From Lunularia cruciata (Eukaryota; Streptophyta; Marchantiopsida; Lunulariales; Lunulariaceae): a DNA stretch of 64,000 bases. The stretch lies in the NCBI GenBank assembly GCA_948567375.1, contig OX419755.1, positions 25,436,517-25,500,516 of the forward strand, given 5' to 3'. A program made the translations under genes and the position numbers. The notes under the pieces are model-generated. The model did no database searches, was not told where the DNA came from, and worked only from the letters and a program-made list of their open reading frames with translations. Shown piece by piece: positions 27,270 through 38,610 of the stretch. Position 1 is the stretch's first letter, and each line of letters opens with the position of its first letter.

Positions 27270-30200
27270 TTGAATAACATGGAGAGGCACATTGAAGAAG
27301 AGGAGGTGGAAACCACTTCGGAAAATGAAGATCGCCTGGTAAATGTACCTCATGGCCTTACTGGCTCAATAAGGAAGCAAAGAAGAGAGGGAAGGAAGAA
27401 GAATAATGTGCAAAGATCCCGAAAGGCAACCTCACAATTGATTGTTGTGAATGGAATCCTAGAAGGTAATCAAGTGAGAGTATTAATAGATCTGGGAGCA
27501 ACAGAGAATTTCTTATCTCGCTCTGTTGCAATAAGATTAGGAATGGATCCAGAGAGAGATGGAAGTGAAGAAGTAGAGTTACCAAATGGGCAAACAGAGA
27601 GGATTGAATCATTACCTAGACGGGTAACACTTTCTGAAGGAGAATATTAGGAAGCAATTGAGTGGCAAGTGATACAATTAGCCCGTTATGATGCAATTTT
27701 AGGCATGCCATGGATGGAGCAATACAACCCAATGGTAGATTGGAGGAAGAAAGTAGTGAGAACCCACCAATGGTCAATCATTGGGGTTAAAGAAAAATCA
27801 CACAGGCAGAAGGGACATAGGGATGTTGTAGGGACGACAACTGTCTGTAAGACCGATAGATGTTTTATGGGTCTAATAAGAGAAGTCCAGAGTGCACAAC
27901 TTGCTGGACAAATTCCTGAGAAATTGAAGGATGTGGTGGATGAGTTTCAAGATGTCTTTCCCGATGATCTACCCTCAGGATTAGCACCTAAAAGGCAATT
28001 AGATCACAAAATAGAGACACTCTCGGGGAAGACACCTCCTTGTAAGGCCCCATATCGCCTATCACCTCATGAGTTGGAGGAGTGTAAGACTCAAATTGAG
28101 GAGATGCTACAGAAAGGGTTCATCCAACCTAGCATATCACCATATGGGGCCCTTGTCTTATTTGTGAAGAAGAAGGATGGTACAATGTGCATGTGCATTG
28201 ACTATCGGGGTCTCAATCAGCAAACAGTGAAGAACAAATACCCCTTACCTTGCATGGATGACCTGTTTGATCAACTCCATGGAGCGAGATACTTCACCAA
28301 ACTGGACTTGTGGAGCGGTTACAATCAAATCCGAATTGCAGAGGAGGATGTGTACAAACCTGCCTTTCGAACCAGGTATGGCCACTTTGAGTATCTTGTG
28401 ATGCCTTTTGGCCTCACCAATGTGCCTGTCACTTTCATGAGCCTAATGAATGACATACTTCATCCATACTTGGATAACTGTGTTATTGTCTTCTTGGATG
28501 ATATCTTAGTATATAGTAGCACGATGACAAAACACAAACAACATCTACAAGAGGTCCTCTAGATTCTAAGATAGAATTAGTTGTATGCCAAAATCTCAAA
28601 GTGTGAGTTTGGCAAGTCTGAAGTAGACTACTTAGGGCATAGAGTAAGTGCAGAGGGCATTCAAGTATTGACAAATAAAATAGAGGTCATTCAAAAATGG
28701 AGTGCCCTAAAAGATCAGACTCAACTTAAGAGCTTCTTGGGGTTGACAGAATTCTATCGTAGATTTGTCAAGGACTTCTCCAAGGTTGCACAGCCTTTAA
28801 TGGCACTACTTGGCAAGGGGAAGAAGTGGACATGGAGAACTGCACAAGAGTTGGCCTTTCAAGAATTGAAGGCAGCCTTACTACATACACCAATCTTGAA
28901 GTGGTATGACCCAAAACGTCCAATCAAGTTGGCTACATATGCATCAGGCGTAGCAATAGGAGCAGTCCTACAACAAGAGTGGCATGATGGATGGCATCCA
29001 ATTGCATATTTCTCTCAAAAGTTGTTACCGGCAAAGCGCAATTACAACACCACAAAATGAGAAGAGCTGGCCATCGTTCTAGCAACCAAGCATTGGAAGC
29101 ACTACTTGGGCGAGAAGGCATTTGTAGTAGAGACAGACCACAAACCTCTAGTCTACCTTGAGACGCAGAAGGATCTATCTCGTCGCCAAATTTGGTGGGC
29201 AGAGTGGCAACAACGCTTCAACATGACAATCACCTACGTGGAAGGTAAGAAGCAACTTGTAGATGCATTCACCCGCATGCCAATGGCCAACAACTTGGTG
29301 GCAGAGGTTAAGATTAACCCTGAATTCTGGCAAGAGATTCTAGTTGCTACAAAAACTGATCCACAAATTGTAGAAGCGCAATAGTCCAAAGGTGTCACCA
29401 GCACCCAAGGACTCACCTTTTGGGAGGGCAGATTGTGGATCCCAAATGTCCCAGAATTACTTACCACCATTCTAGCAGAATGTCATGATTCGGCCATTAC
29501 AGCTCATGTCGGAGTGGACAAGACCTTGGATGCAGTCAAGCGCCATTACTATTGGCCCAAGATGAACAACAACGTGATGGACTATGTGCATAGTTGCCTA
29601 CTTTGTCAACAGAACAAGGCTTCTAATCAAGCTCCTGCAGGGCTCCTTCAACCTCTCCCCACTCCTACCCAACATTGGGAACAAGTGAGTATGGATCTCG
29701 TCTGTGAATTACCAAGACCACCTCAGGGTTTGACTCCATTGTGGTCTTTGTGGATCGGCTCAGCAAAATGATTCATGTATGCCCTACCACCAAGGAGATG
29801 ACCGCTCCACAACTAGCTCAACTATACTTAGATGCAGCCTTTGCTCACCATGGCTTGTCTAGAGTACTCATCACCGATAGAGGCACCCAATTCACCAGTT
29901 TGTTTTGGCGAACACTCTTTGGTTTCTTCAAAACCAAGTTGGCCATGTCTACAGCTCCACCCACAAACAAATGGCCAAACAGAGCGGGCTAATTGCACGA
30001 TTGAAGACATGTTACGCGGCTTCACCTTAGAAAAGCAAGAGAGGTGGGACACCCTACTACCATTGGTGGAATTTGCTTACAACAATTCAGTGAATGCCTC
30101 CACCTAGGTCACTCCGTTCTTCCTCATGTATGGTGAGCATCCCTTCACACCTTCTAGCTTGATGAAGATCCGTCCAGTGACTACCAAGGTGGATGCAGTC

Positions 30201-30764
30201 AATACATTTGTTTCTAGAATCCAATAAGGTGTGGAGAGCGCCAAGCACAGGTTACAGATTGCGCAAAATCAACACAAGCAGTATGCGGATGCACACCGTA
30301 GGCACATGGAGTTCAATGTTGGGGATCAAGTGTGGCTATCAACAACCAACCTCACATTAGTTGGATCTCGTCAGCTCAGACCTCATTTTATTAGGCCTTT
30401 CTCGATTCTTCGTCGCATCAGCGCTATGGCTTATCACCTTGAGCTACCACCACACATGAAGATCCATCCAGTGTTCCATGTCTCCCTATTATGCAAATAT
30501 GCTCCCCAATCAGGCCAAGGTCCTTCCACACAGGACAATCGACCTTGTCCAACAGTCATTGATGGCATAGAGGAATATGAAGTGGAGCAAATTCTCCAAA
30601 AGTGCATGCGTGGTACTCACCATCCGCGGGTGGAATATCTAGTACAATGGAAAGGTTACCCCCTCTATGAAGCAACCTGGGAACCCGCTGCCAATTTGGC
30701 ACATGCACCGGTGTTGGTGCAAGCATTTGAGCAACAATTGCATAACGAGGACGTTGCATCTTAA
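27270..30764 (+). pseudogene. Pol polyprotein of chromovirus 1 (PR-RT-RH-IN-chromodomain)
   Basis: Protease at about 27479-27515 has DLGA where DSGA or DTGA is expected. Reverse transcriptase (about 28000-28560) has [13 protein letters not shown] and the active-site FLDDIL (about 28490). RNase H (28900-29300) has ATYASG where ATDASG is expected, so its first Asp is lost. Integrase has the zinc finger (about 29480-29620) and core with MDLV, ITDRG and GQTERANC, so D, D and E are all present. A GPY/F-like module follows. The C-terminal chromodomain (about 30573-30740: EYEVEQIL, YLVQWKGYP, TWEPAANL) probably directed integration to heterochromatin. Stops occur near 27650, 28560, 29059, 29382, 30105 and 30225, and a frameshift pair at about 29740 and 29940. 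Most stops fit single transitions. Confidence 0.93.
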
Positions 30765-30775
30765 AAGGAGGGAGG
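30763..30775 (+). other. Polypurine tract, chromovirus 1
   Basis: AAAAGGAGGGAGG directly before the 3' LTR start. It primes plus-strand DNA synthesis in this class. Confidence 0.88.
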
Positions 30776-30777
30776 TC

Positions 30778-31368
30778 TGTAATACCAAAAGTTAGCCATA
30801 TGATCTAGATATGAAATTTGGTTTGGTAACATCTAGAATGATATTATACAATGATGGTCAAAATAGATCAGATAGAAGTATCACCAAAAGGGGACTTCTA
30901 CTAATAGAGTAGGAACAGAAATATGCTTGAAATCTTTGAAGGCAATTTCAGAGGCCTAAACGGATGAATTAGGCCTTGAAAATGTGAAGCTTCCTCCCCC
31001 TCCCCCCAACAGAAGAATGGCTGGCCTTCCCTCCCCCATGGTTTTTCTCGTCAAGAGCTTTCCAACGGTACTTTACTCATGTGATTCTGAGATTCCTACA
31101 AGAAGATTCCCTAAAAGATTCCCTCCAATCAAAGCTTGTTTGACCAACCAGATAGGACCTAGACCAGACAGGTCACCCATCCAAGTAAGTAATACAAGGG
31201 TGGAGCTTGATGACATGTCACCTATCTGTGTCCCTAATCCTATGGTGGAGATTCCTTGGAGGAGATCCTCTTTGTCTATATAATAAAGAGAAGGTGTTCC
31301 CTTGGGGCATCGAATGTTTGAGTGTGCAATCTGTGTTTTCTCTCTTCTCTTGTCCTCGGAGTATTACA
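30778..31368 (+). repeat. 3' LTR of chromovirus 1
   Basis: 591 bp with 8-bp inverted ends TGTAATAC / GTATTACA. It includes TATATAAT at 31277-31284. It is followed by target-duplication copy ATACC at 31369-31373. Confidence 0.95.
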
Positions 31369-31373
31369 ATACC

Positions 31374-31463
31374 CTTGCATCACCTAGTCCATGCTTTCAA
31401 GCAAGCCCAAATTGAGGGCAAGCAAGAGTTCAAAAAATTTAGCAAAGGCAAGGATGATAAATG
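31374..31463 (+). pseudogene. Harbinger transposase remainder after the insertion
   Basis: When the element and one ATACC are removed, the frame of LLDSGYIP at 21229-21251 continues as LHHLVHAFKQAQIEGKQEFK to a stop at 31461. This fits the DSGY-x-L region of DDE_4 transposases. The later catalytic-Glu region is not recognised. 31464-31930 holds no further recognisable gene. Confidence 0.6.
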
Positions 31464-31936
31464 AGCATTCTATAGGAGTAAAGAAAGCTAGAGTACAACT
31501 TAAATACAGTAGTAGAAATGCATATTTGTTGAAGTGAGTTTTGATTTGTATTATTTAACATAAATTTTTAATCAATAGGTCCAACATTTGGTCAGAAGAT
31601 GGTGGAGGATTTATTGAAGAAAGTCAAATAGATTCAAAATCATCTTTTAATGGAATAGAGTTGGGTCAAGAAGAAAGTAGGTCAAGGATGATGCAACAAT
31701 GCCTTGCTCACCATGTCAATGATGTCCTAGAATGAAATGAGATTATGTTCCTTTGTAATAAAAATATCATTTATCAAATTCTTCATATCAAAAATATGCA
31801 ATATCTTGTTGTAAGTAATCTTGTATCTTGTATACACTATTTTTTCCATGGCTTATAAAAAAAAAATTTATGGTGCCTACCTCAACACAAACACCACCAA
31901 GTTTAAAATTGTGGAGAATATGCTTGATGACATTGG

Positions 31937-32330
31937 GTGACAAAAAGAGTCTAGATGGCGTTGGGTACACCAACCGATGCTCGTCCAAAGATGTTGGGTG
32001 ACACAAAGAGTCTGGATAGCACTGGGTGGCATTGGCCAACACTTGCTTGGAGACATGTTAGGTGACACCAAGAGTCTAGATGGCATTGGGTGATGCCAAC
32101 CGACACTCGCCCGTAGATGCCAATGGGCGTTGGGAGCCGCCAACCACATTTGGGTTTAGGGTTGGTGCTCGGTGGTGCTCATCTCCGCTTGATGGTGCCC
32201 GTCTTGTTGGTGCATGATGGCGCTGGGAGGCACCCAAAGGTGCAGATCTTGTAAATAACAGTTGGGTGTGGTTGTATGTGCCAGTTGGTGATGTGGAGTG
32301 TTGCATGTTGCCGTCGGTTGATGCTTAAGA
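31937..32330. repeat. Degenerate ~60-bp tandem repeat, GGGTGACACCAAGAGTCTAG type
   Basis: About three imperfect units start GGTGACAMMAAGAGTCTRGAT and contain GGGTG..GCCAACCGACACTCG. They are followed by related GGTGCTCGGTGGTGCTC-like sequence. Similar TGCCA/CACC-rich text occurs at about 33180-33800 and 36640-36960. Confidence 0.55.
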
Positions 32331-32812
32331 TTCTATATTTTTCTCATCAAATTTGGGTTAAGTCCTCTTGAATTTAGGTTAAGTCCTATTGAAATTCAAT
32401 AAAGCAAGTACATTTTATAGATATATTTTGTCATGTAGAACCCTATATAAACCTCACCTTGTTTATAAGTTTTACATTTCTCAAATTGACCAGAAGTTTG
32501 GGGAGGTTTCGGGGAGGAAATTTTTTGCACATTAGTGGTTTTGCAGTTTTGAAGGGTGTATATATTCACAAGCAGTTTCTAGGCTGAACAAGGATGTTCA
32601 AGAGTGGTAGGGTTTGAGATAGATTTGCATTTCAAGATGTCATGACCAAAATGAGAGCATATTTTGAAAGTGAGCAAAAACTAATCACAATGGCGCATAA
32701 ACTGAGCATATTTCAAAGTTGAGCAGGAGGAGAAGAGAGGGTTGGGACAAAGTAGAAAAGTGTTTTGAAACCATTTCAAGAGGAGAAGTACTTTTGAACA
32801 AAGAGCAAAAAT

Positions 32813-34240
32813 TTGACCATGGAGATTGGTGAAATTTTACCATTTGAATTTTACTCATTCTCCATGGTAGAAATTTGGGGTTGCAAGAAGATTGTTGATG
32901 GTGAAGACATGAGGAATATGCAAGAAGGAGATTGGCTGATTGGATTCCACACCATTAAACACCTAGCAAACTTCATCAAATGGTGTTGGATCAATAACCA
33001 TCAATTTTGAACTATAGTGGCTAGAATCAAGGAGGTCTATCTTGATGTACTTGACCTCAAAATCATATTTGGCCTGCATTACCCACGTCCCAAGGTATTT
33101 TCAATGCTTTCCCCATTTCTTTTCTGCATTTTTTCTCAAGTTTCTCCAATTTTTCTCAAGTTTTGTAAGCGGATTTCACTTTCCTAGTCTCAATGTCTAG
33201 CGCCTACTGGCGTCACCCAATGCCACCTAGGTCCATCCCATGGTATCTCCCTACACTGCCCCAGGCTGCCCTGTGTTGACAAGCACCAACTTACTAAACC
33301 CTAAATCCAATGGTGCCAACAAGTGTCACCCAATGCTGCCTCCGCATTTTTTGTATGTTTTGTTGTCTGGCAGTGGTGCCCAGCGCTGCTGCTCCTTCCC
33401 CGCACCACCAATGAGCACCAACCTGCAGCACTAGGTGTCACTCTGCACTCCACATTGCCCTACCTTGTGTCCCTCTATGCTGCAGCACTTGTCCGCCAAT
33501 GCCGGTGAGCATCGCCTTGTGGGAATTTAACTTTTCTTCCTATACCAAAGTTGCAACCAGCACCATCGGGCATTGTTTTCCTGTCCAAGGATGCTTGCCC
33601 TGCAGTGCCAACGAGTACCGACCCATGGTGTTGAATAAACTAGGTGTCATCCAGTGCTCCACATTGCCCTACCTTGCATCCTTTCGTGCCGTAGCACCTA
33701 TTTGCCAGCAACGGGCCTTGCACTATGCCAATTTAACTCTTTTTTCCTATCCTTGGAGCAATGACCAGTGCCATCGGGCATCTTTTTCCTGTCCAAGGGT
33801 GCATTCAAGTGGCAACTAGCAGCATCAGGGATTGGGATCAAGGAGTTAAGTTTTTGTGGATTGTGCTTTTTGCAAGTTCATCCATGTATCAAGTTTGTGA
33901 GTTCTTGGGACAAGAATTCATGCAATTTAGTCAAGGAGAGGCAGTTTCAATTGAATGTGGATGTAGGTAGAGAAGCAATTGCAATGCCAAGGAGGAGGAG
34001 AATGGTTCCTTACACAACTATTTAACATTGGTTTCCCCAAAGAGATAGGGTTGCAAAGAGGTATTTGGCAAGGCAATGTGTGTATCTTACTTTCAAGGCT
34101 TTCTTCTAGTTGATGGGTGCACTTGTGGCACCAACTATTTGGCCCAAGATTATACATGAGCATTTAGTTCTCAACACCAAGACAAAGTTGAGGAGATTTG
34201 GTGAAGAGGATTATGATTGGGAGAATTGGCATTTTGAGCT
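32813..34240 (+). pseudogene. Decayed unknown repeat protein pieces
   Basis: Short open pieces (32813-33010, containing NMQEGDWLIGFHTIKHLANF; about 33800-34230, containing YLARQCVYLTFKAFF) interrupted by stops and by the TGCCA-rich stretch 33180-33800. They precede a coiled-coil region, so the whole may be a decayed relative of non-autonomous plant elements with an N-terminal domain and coiled-coil tail. No family assigned. Confidence 0.3.
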
Positions 34241-34861
34241 ATCATTGTAAAGGTGGATAGTTTGCAAAGCCAATTTAGGAGACCTAAGGGGCATAGGTTC
34301 AGATCACCTTCCTTGGGCAGATCCTCACTCACTTCTTTGTGGAGAGAGGTTTCATTCCTAAGGAAGAAGTGATGTACTTGAGTGATGAAGAGGAGGAGAT
34401 TATACGCAATGAAGAGGATGATTATCATGATGATCCAAAGAGTGAGGACAAGGACAAGAGTGATGATGATGGGGAGGATGAGGATGGTGATTGATTGCTT
34501 AGATTTGAGTTTGGCATATTTGTATTTTTTCATTATTTGAAAACATACAAAGTTCTATTGTATATACACCGGATCTAATAAATGAGTTAATTTAACATAC
34601 CTTACTTAATGAACTTGTGTATTGGATTGATTGATTCAAAAGTAAGGTTTACTTGATGGATGACTAAATGTACCACTTGTGAGTAGGTGTTCAACAGATT
34701 TTTGTTGAGATAAATGTTGAGATAGCTCTTTCTTCCTCTTCTTCACTTTCACCCCTTTCTCCATTTGTGGAGGAGCACCTCATCCCTTGCCCTTCAGAGT
34801 ACCTTCACCTTCTTCTTGTTATGTTGACATCACACATGTTTTAGATGATTGTGTTTGAGAG

Positions 34862-35105
34862 GCTGAGCAGATAGAGAGCAGTTTGGTTGAGCACAAGAGT
34901 AGATTGGAGAGTTTAGGGTGTAGAGGAGCAAGAGAGACTTTTAGTTGAGTGCGAGAGTAGATTGGAGAGTGTAGAGGAGCAAGAGAGACTTCTGGTTGAG
35001 CATGAGAGTAGATTGACGACTGTAGAAGAGCAAGATAGACTTCTTGTTGAGCATGAGAGTAGATTGGAGAGCTTTGAGGAGCATGGTAGATTGTTAGTAT
35101 AGAGA
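34862..35105 (+). repeat. 17-residue tandem coiled-coil repeat
   Basis: A 51-bp unit encodes EQERLLVEHESRLESVE-like text. It occurs about five times (first and last units diverged), with one frame slip after unit one and a stop in the last. Downstream to about 35560 the frame stays Glu/Arg-rich (EEQERLLVE, then EREQRLVDLDLDIL) with three stops. This is a decayed coiled-coil protein gene whose repeat arose by tandem duplication. Confidence 0.7.
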
Positions 35106-35642
35106 AAGAGAGAGAGAGTCCTTTGTGAGCAAGAAGAGACTCTTGTTGCAAAGGAGGAGAGGCATATGACCTTTATTACTTATGAGATGGAGAGAGAGCA
35201 GAGATTAGTTGACTTGGACTTGGACATCCTAGGTGCAGCTGCCATGGTTGAGGGTTATAAGGTCCAGTTATAGAATCATGCATGAGAGTTAGCCTTTGCT
35301 ATGGAGAGGTGTGAGAGTGCACATGCTCAACTAGAGGAGAGTAAGAGTAGTCTAGCTTAGGTGAGAGCTCACGTGTCTTATCTTGGACTGAAACTTTGTA
35401 CTATTGCTTGCCAGACCCATACCCATAGTGAGATGCAAACCCAAACCAATGCCACCCTTATGATAGATGAGACCCATGTGTTACACATAGTGTTACAACT
35501 GAGAGATCCAAACTTTTGCCTCCCATTCCTTACCTCACAATGTGGAGACTAAGGAGACTCAAACTTAGGGGACTCAAACTGAGTTTAGAGAGAGGCTTTT
35601 GTATTAGGAGAGTATATTCCATGTATTCTCTTCCCATGCTTC

Positions 35643-36329
35643 TTGCGGAAGAAGATTATTGTTGTGGGTGCTACTTGTTTGGCATCATTATGGCTTTGTG
35701 GTACTATTGTTTTTCATGCATGGGAGAGCAGGACAACTAGGCATGGTTGGTGCCCTCACACACAGTCAAGGCCTATAGGGTGGGTAGCACATCTTGGTGT
35801 TAGCCATTTCATCCAAATTTTCTTGCTACGCTTTGAGGTTATCTTGTGGATAGATCTTACTCCAAATGGAGTGGAGTGGTTGCAACGGAGCATGTGGCAG
35901 TGGTTGGAACTCCCCAAGGGAGTTCACACCGCGTCTTGCCTCATGGCTTTTTTGTGTTCTATAGATATCCATAGAGATTCTGAGTTTAGAGGACTTAGAG
36001 TTAGATCATATGAGCATCTCACTTCATTACGTTTACCTCTTCAAGATCTTTTGATCTTAGATAGTTATGCACTCTCTTATTATAGGAACCATCCACATGG
36101 TGCTATTTACCCTACCCACTTTTGTCCTTATAGGGTAGAGAGAGCATCATACACTTGGTCATTTGACTGTTTGATGAGAGCTTTGGACAAATTTGTCCAT
36201 GATGATAGGCCTGTTGTTAGTTGCAAAAAAGAGGTGTGGACATCAAGTAGACTAAGTTCTTATAGTAGTGACCCATATTCTCTTCTTACTAGTGGTATCA
36301 AGCATAGAGACTTGGATGAGAGCAAGTAG
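35643..36329 (+). CDS. Unknown 228-codon open frame (repeat-derived)
   Basis: The longest uninterrupted frame in the 31-38 kb stretch. It begins with a hydrophobic, membrane-like segment (IIVVGATCLASLWLCGTIVF). The later part is mixed (WIDLTPNGVEWLQRSMWQW, then RLPLQDLLILDSYALSYYR) with no recognised domain. It follows the coiled-coil repeat in the same orientation and is probably the C-terminal part of the same decayed repeat protein. Whether it is expressed is unknown. Confidence 0.3.
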   Translation: MRKKIIVVGATCLASLWLCGTIVFHAWESRTTRHGWCPHTQSRPIGWVAHLGVSHFIQIFLLRFEVILWIDLTPNGVEWLQRSMWQWLELPKGVHTASCLMAFLCSIDIHRDSEFRGLRVRSYEHLTSLRLPLQDLLILDSYALSYYRNHPHGAIYPTHFCPYRVERASYTWSFDCLMRALDKFVHDDRPVVSCKKEVWTSSRLSSYSSDPYSLLTSGIKHRDLDESK

Positions 36330-36639
36330 CTCTTTTGGTAGTCATTGAGTCCATTTAGGATTCAACATCATGTATATTGTCGTAGACTTAAGGATGCAGT
36401 AGAAGCACTTAGACACCATGTTGCATCTCCTTCTTCTTCACCTCCTTCTCCTCTACTATAGTAATAGGTTTTATTGGCTCCATAGTTATATACATATGGT
36501 GTACATTTATACTCATTTATATGCATCTTATGTCCATCTCATTTTCTCAAACTTCTATCACTTGGGTTTTTCATTTCTCCTTGTCTAAACCCTCTCATAT
36601 CTATTTACATGTGTTTGGTATCACTTCTGCCTTGTGGAT

Positions 36640-36960
36640 CAAACCGGGCATAACTTGGTGCCAATGTGTGCCACGTACATTGTGTGTCATCCTTAACCAA
36701 ATTCTCCAAACTTAACGGACCCTAGTGGCTTTGGGTGCCTACGTGCACCATCGAGCGTCCACCCTATTATTGATCTGCATCTTTGAGTGCTTATGCATGC
36801 CATCAGGCATCCACCCTATCAATAATTTGCATCACCCAATGCCTACATGTGCCACCAAGCATCACTTAAAACCCAACCTACACCACTTGCCATTGGTGCA
36901 AACTTGAAAATGGGTAGCACTAGGCATCAATGGGCAGCAATGAGTGGCAGCTAGTGCCGA
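36640..36960. repeat. TGCCA/CACC-rich degenerate repeat
   Basis: Recurring GTGCCA.C.TG.GCC and CATCRRGCRTCCACC words, related in style to 31937-32330 and 33180-33800. No coding frame. Confidence 0.45.
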
Positions 36961-37199
36961 TGAGCAACAATCAACCAACTAGAGACATAAAGACAAAGTC
37001 TTAATCAAGTTTCTTAAACTCATCTTTATTATAATCATAATAAGGTTATATTTTGGTATCCTATTCATTATCACTAGAGTATAATTGATTTGGAATAGGA
37101 TGCTTAACTTGAGTGAGCATTTTGAAATATTTACTTATTTCCTCAAGATATTTTCTTGCCTAGAGGAGATTCATTTTGATTCATGAATGCACTTTGACT

Positions 37200-37899
37200 C
37201 TTAACTCTTCTCCAATTTTTGTTTGTTTGCCCTAGCTTTTGTTTTATCTACACTTAATTTCTACTCAATTTTAACTTTCATCTTCTCTATCTCTAATCTA
37301 ACATGCTTGGCCTCTATTTTAATCATTTTTTTCTCTCTTTTCCTCATGTTGGTAGCTTCTGGTTCAGCTAGTCATAACCTCTCCTTGGATTCAATAGTAT
37401 ATGCCTTCAAAGTGGTAATTTTGGTTAAATCATGAGACAATGACATAGGAGCACCAACTGCAAAGGAGATGGGAATTGAAAGCACTCCTATTCACCTTCA
37501 TGGACCTCTTCCATGCCAACCTCACTCAAATTGGATTTCAATCTCCCAAACTTACCACCACAGGTGGACTAATGTTTGCTATGTTCCCAAACATGGCTTC
37601 CATTCTTGCAAAATGTGAGCACATTCCATTCAATTTATCTTCTATAGTTCTCCACCTTTGCCATATTCTTTCTCTATGAGACCTTCTCATGTAGACTTGT
37701 TCTTGAGCTCCCAAGTTTTTTTGTATTGTTTCATGTACCTCAACAATTTCTTGTAAAGCTTGTAACCTATCATAGATGTAGGAAATTTTTGCCACTCCTT
37801 GATCAAAATTATTGCCATGAAACTAAAAGTAGTCTATTTCTAAATGGGCTTTTTGCAATTCCCACTATGAATTTGTGCAAAATGCTTGGGATCTTTCAA
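37200..37899 (-). pseudogene. Coiled-coil reading frame, left flank of chromovirus 2
   Basis: Minus strand 37795-37538 reads YDRLQALQEIVEVHETIQK, then WQRWRTIEDKLNG, a clear amphipathic helix pattern. It lies just downstream, in its own direction, of the insertion site of chromovirus 2, so it was probably joined to the minus-strand frame at 44427-44765 before the insertion. The joined reading still needs a frame change and contains stops. No family recognised. Confidence 0.35.
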
Positions 37900-37904
37900 A
37901 TAAT

Positions 37905-38593
37905 TGTAATACTCCAAGGACAAGAGAGAAAATACAGATTTCATACTCAATCATTCAATGCTCCAAAGGAGCACCTTCTCTTTATTATATAGACCAAGAG
38001 GATCTCCTCCAAGGAAGCTCCACCCTTGGATTACTTACTTGGATGGGTGACATGTTGGTACAGGTCCTATCTTGTTGGTAAAACAAGCTTTGACCAGAGG
38101 GAATATTTTAGGGAATCTTCCTATTTGAATCTCAAAATCATGTGGGTAAGGTACTGTTGGAAAGCTCTAGATGAGACAAACCCAAGGTGGAGGGAAAGCC
38201 AACCTTTCCTCCATTGGGGGGGCAATTTGCACATTTTTGAGGCCTAATTCATCCGTTTAGGCCTCCAAAATTGCCTTCAAAGATTTCAAGTATATTTTAG
38301 TTCCTACTCTATTAGTAGAAGTCCCCTTTTGGTGATACATCTTTCTGGTCTGTTTAGTCTATCATGTGTAACATCCTTCCAAATGTTACCAAACTAATTC
38401 TCACCTTTAAATCATATGTCTAGCTATTGATTCTAAGGTCTTCAAGTCTATTTTGGTTTTTGCCCTATTAGTAGAAGTAATCTTTTGGTGATACTTCTAT
38501 CTGATCTATTTTGACCATCATGTATAACATTATTCCAGATGTTACCAAACCAAATTTCACATCTAGATCATATGGCTAGCTCTTGGTATTACA
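37905..38593 (-). repeat. 3' LTR of chromovirus 2
   Basis: 689 bp. It contains an internal ~156-bp tandem duplication (about 38286-38441 and 38442-38593) that is absent from chromovirus 1. It lacks a ~40-bp block kept in the 5' LTR. Confidence 0.92.
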
Positions 38594-38610
38594 GACCTCT
38601 CTCCTTTTAA

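Larger units (their letters stand above)
21252..31368 (+). mobile_element. Chromovirus 1 (Ty3/gypsy), with nested insertion
   Basis: A complete element bounded by LTRs that start TGTAATAC (first base pair block mutated to TATAATAC in the 5' LTR) and end GTATTACA. The 5-bp target duplication ATACC lies at 21247-21251 and 31369-31373. Order: 5' LTR, primer site, extra leader ORF, Gag, protease, RT, RNase H, integrase, chromodomain, purine tract, 3' LTR. Without the nested 3.8-kb insertion it is about 6.3 kb. It inserted into the Harbinger pseudogene. Several stops and frameshifts make it non-autonomous today. Confidence 0.93.

Noticed and set aside
27172-27280. Programmed Gag-Pol frameshift in chromovirus 1
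   Set aside because: The region also has plain stops, there is no clear slippery site, and other indels occur in the same element.
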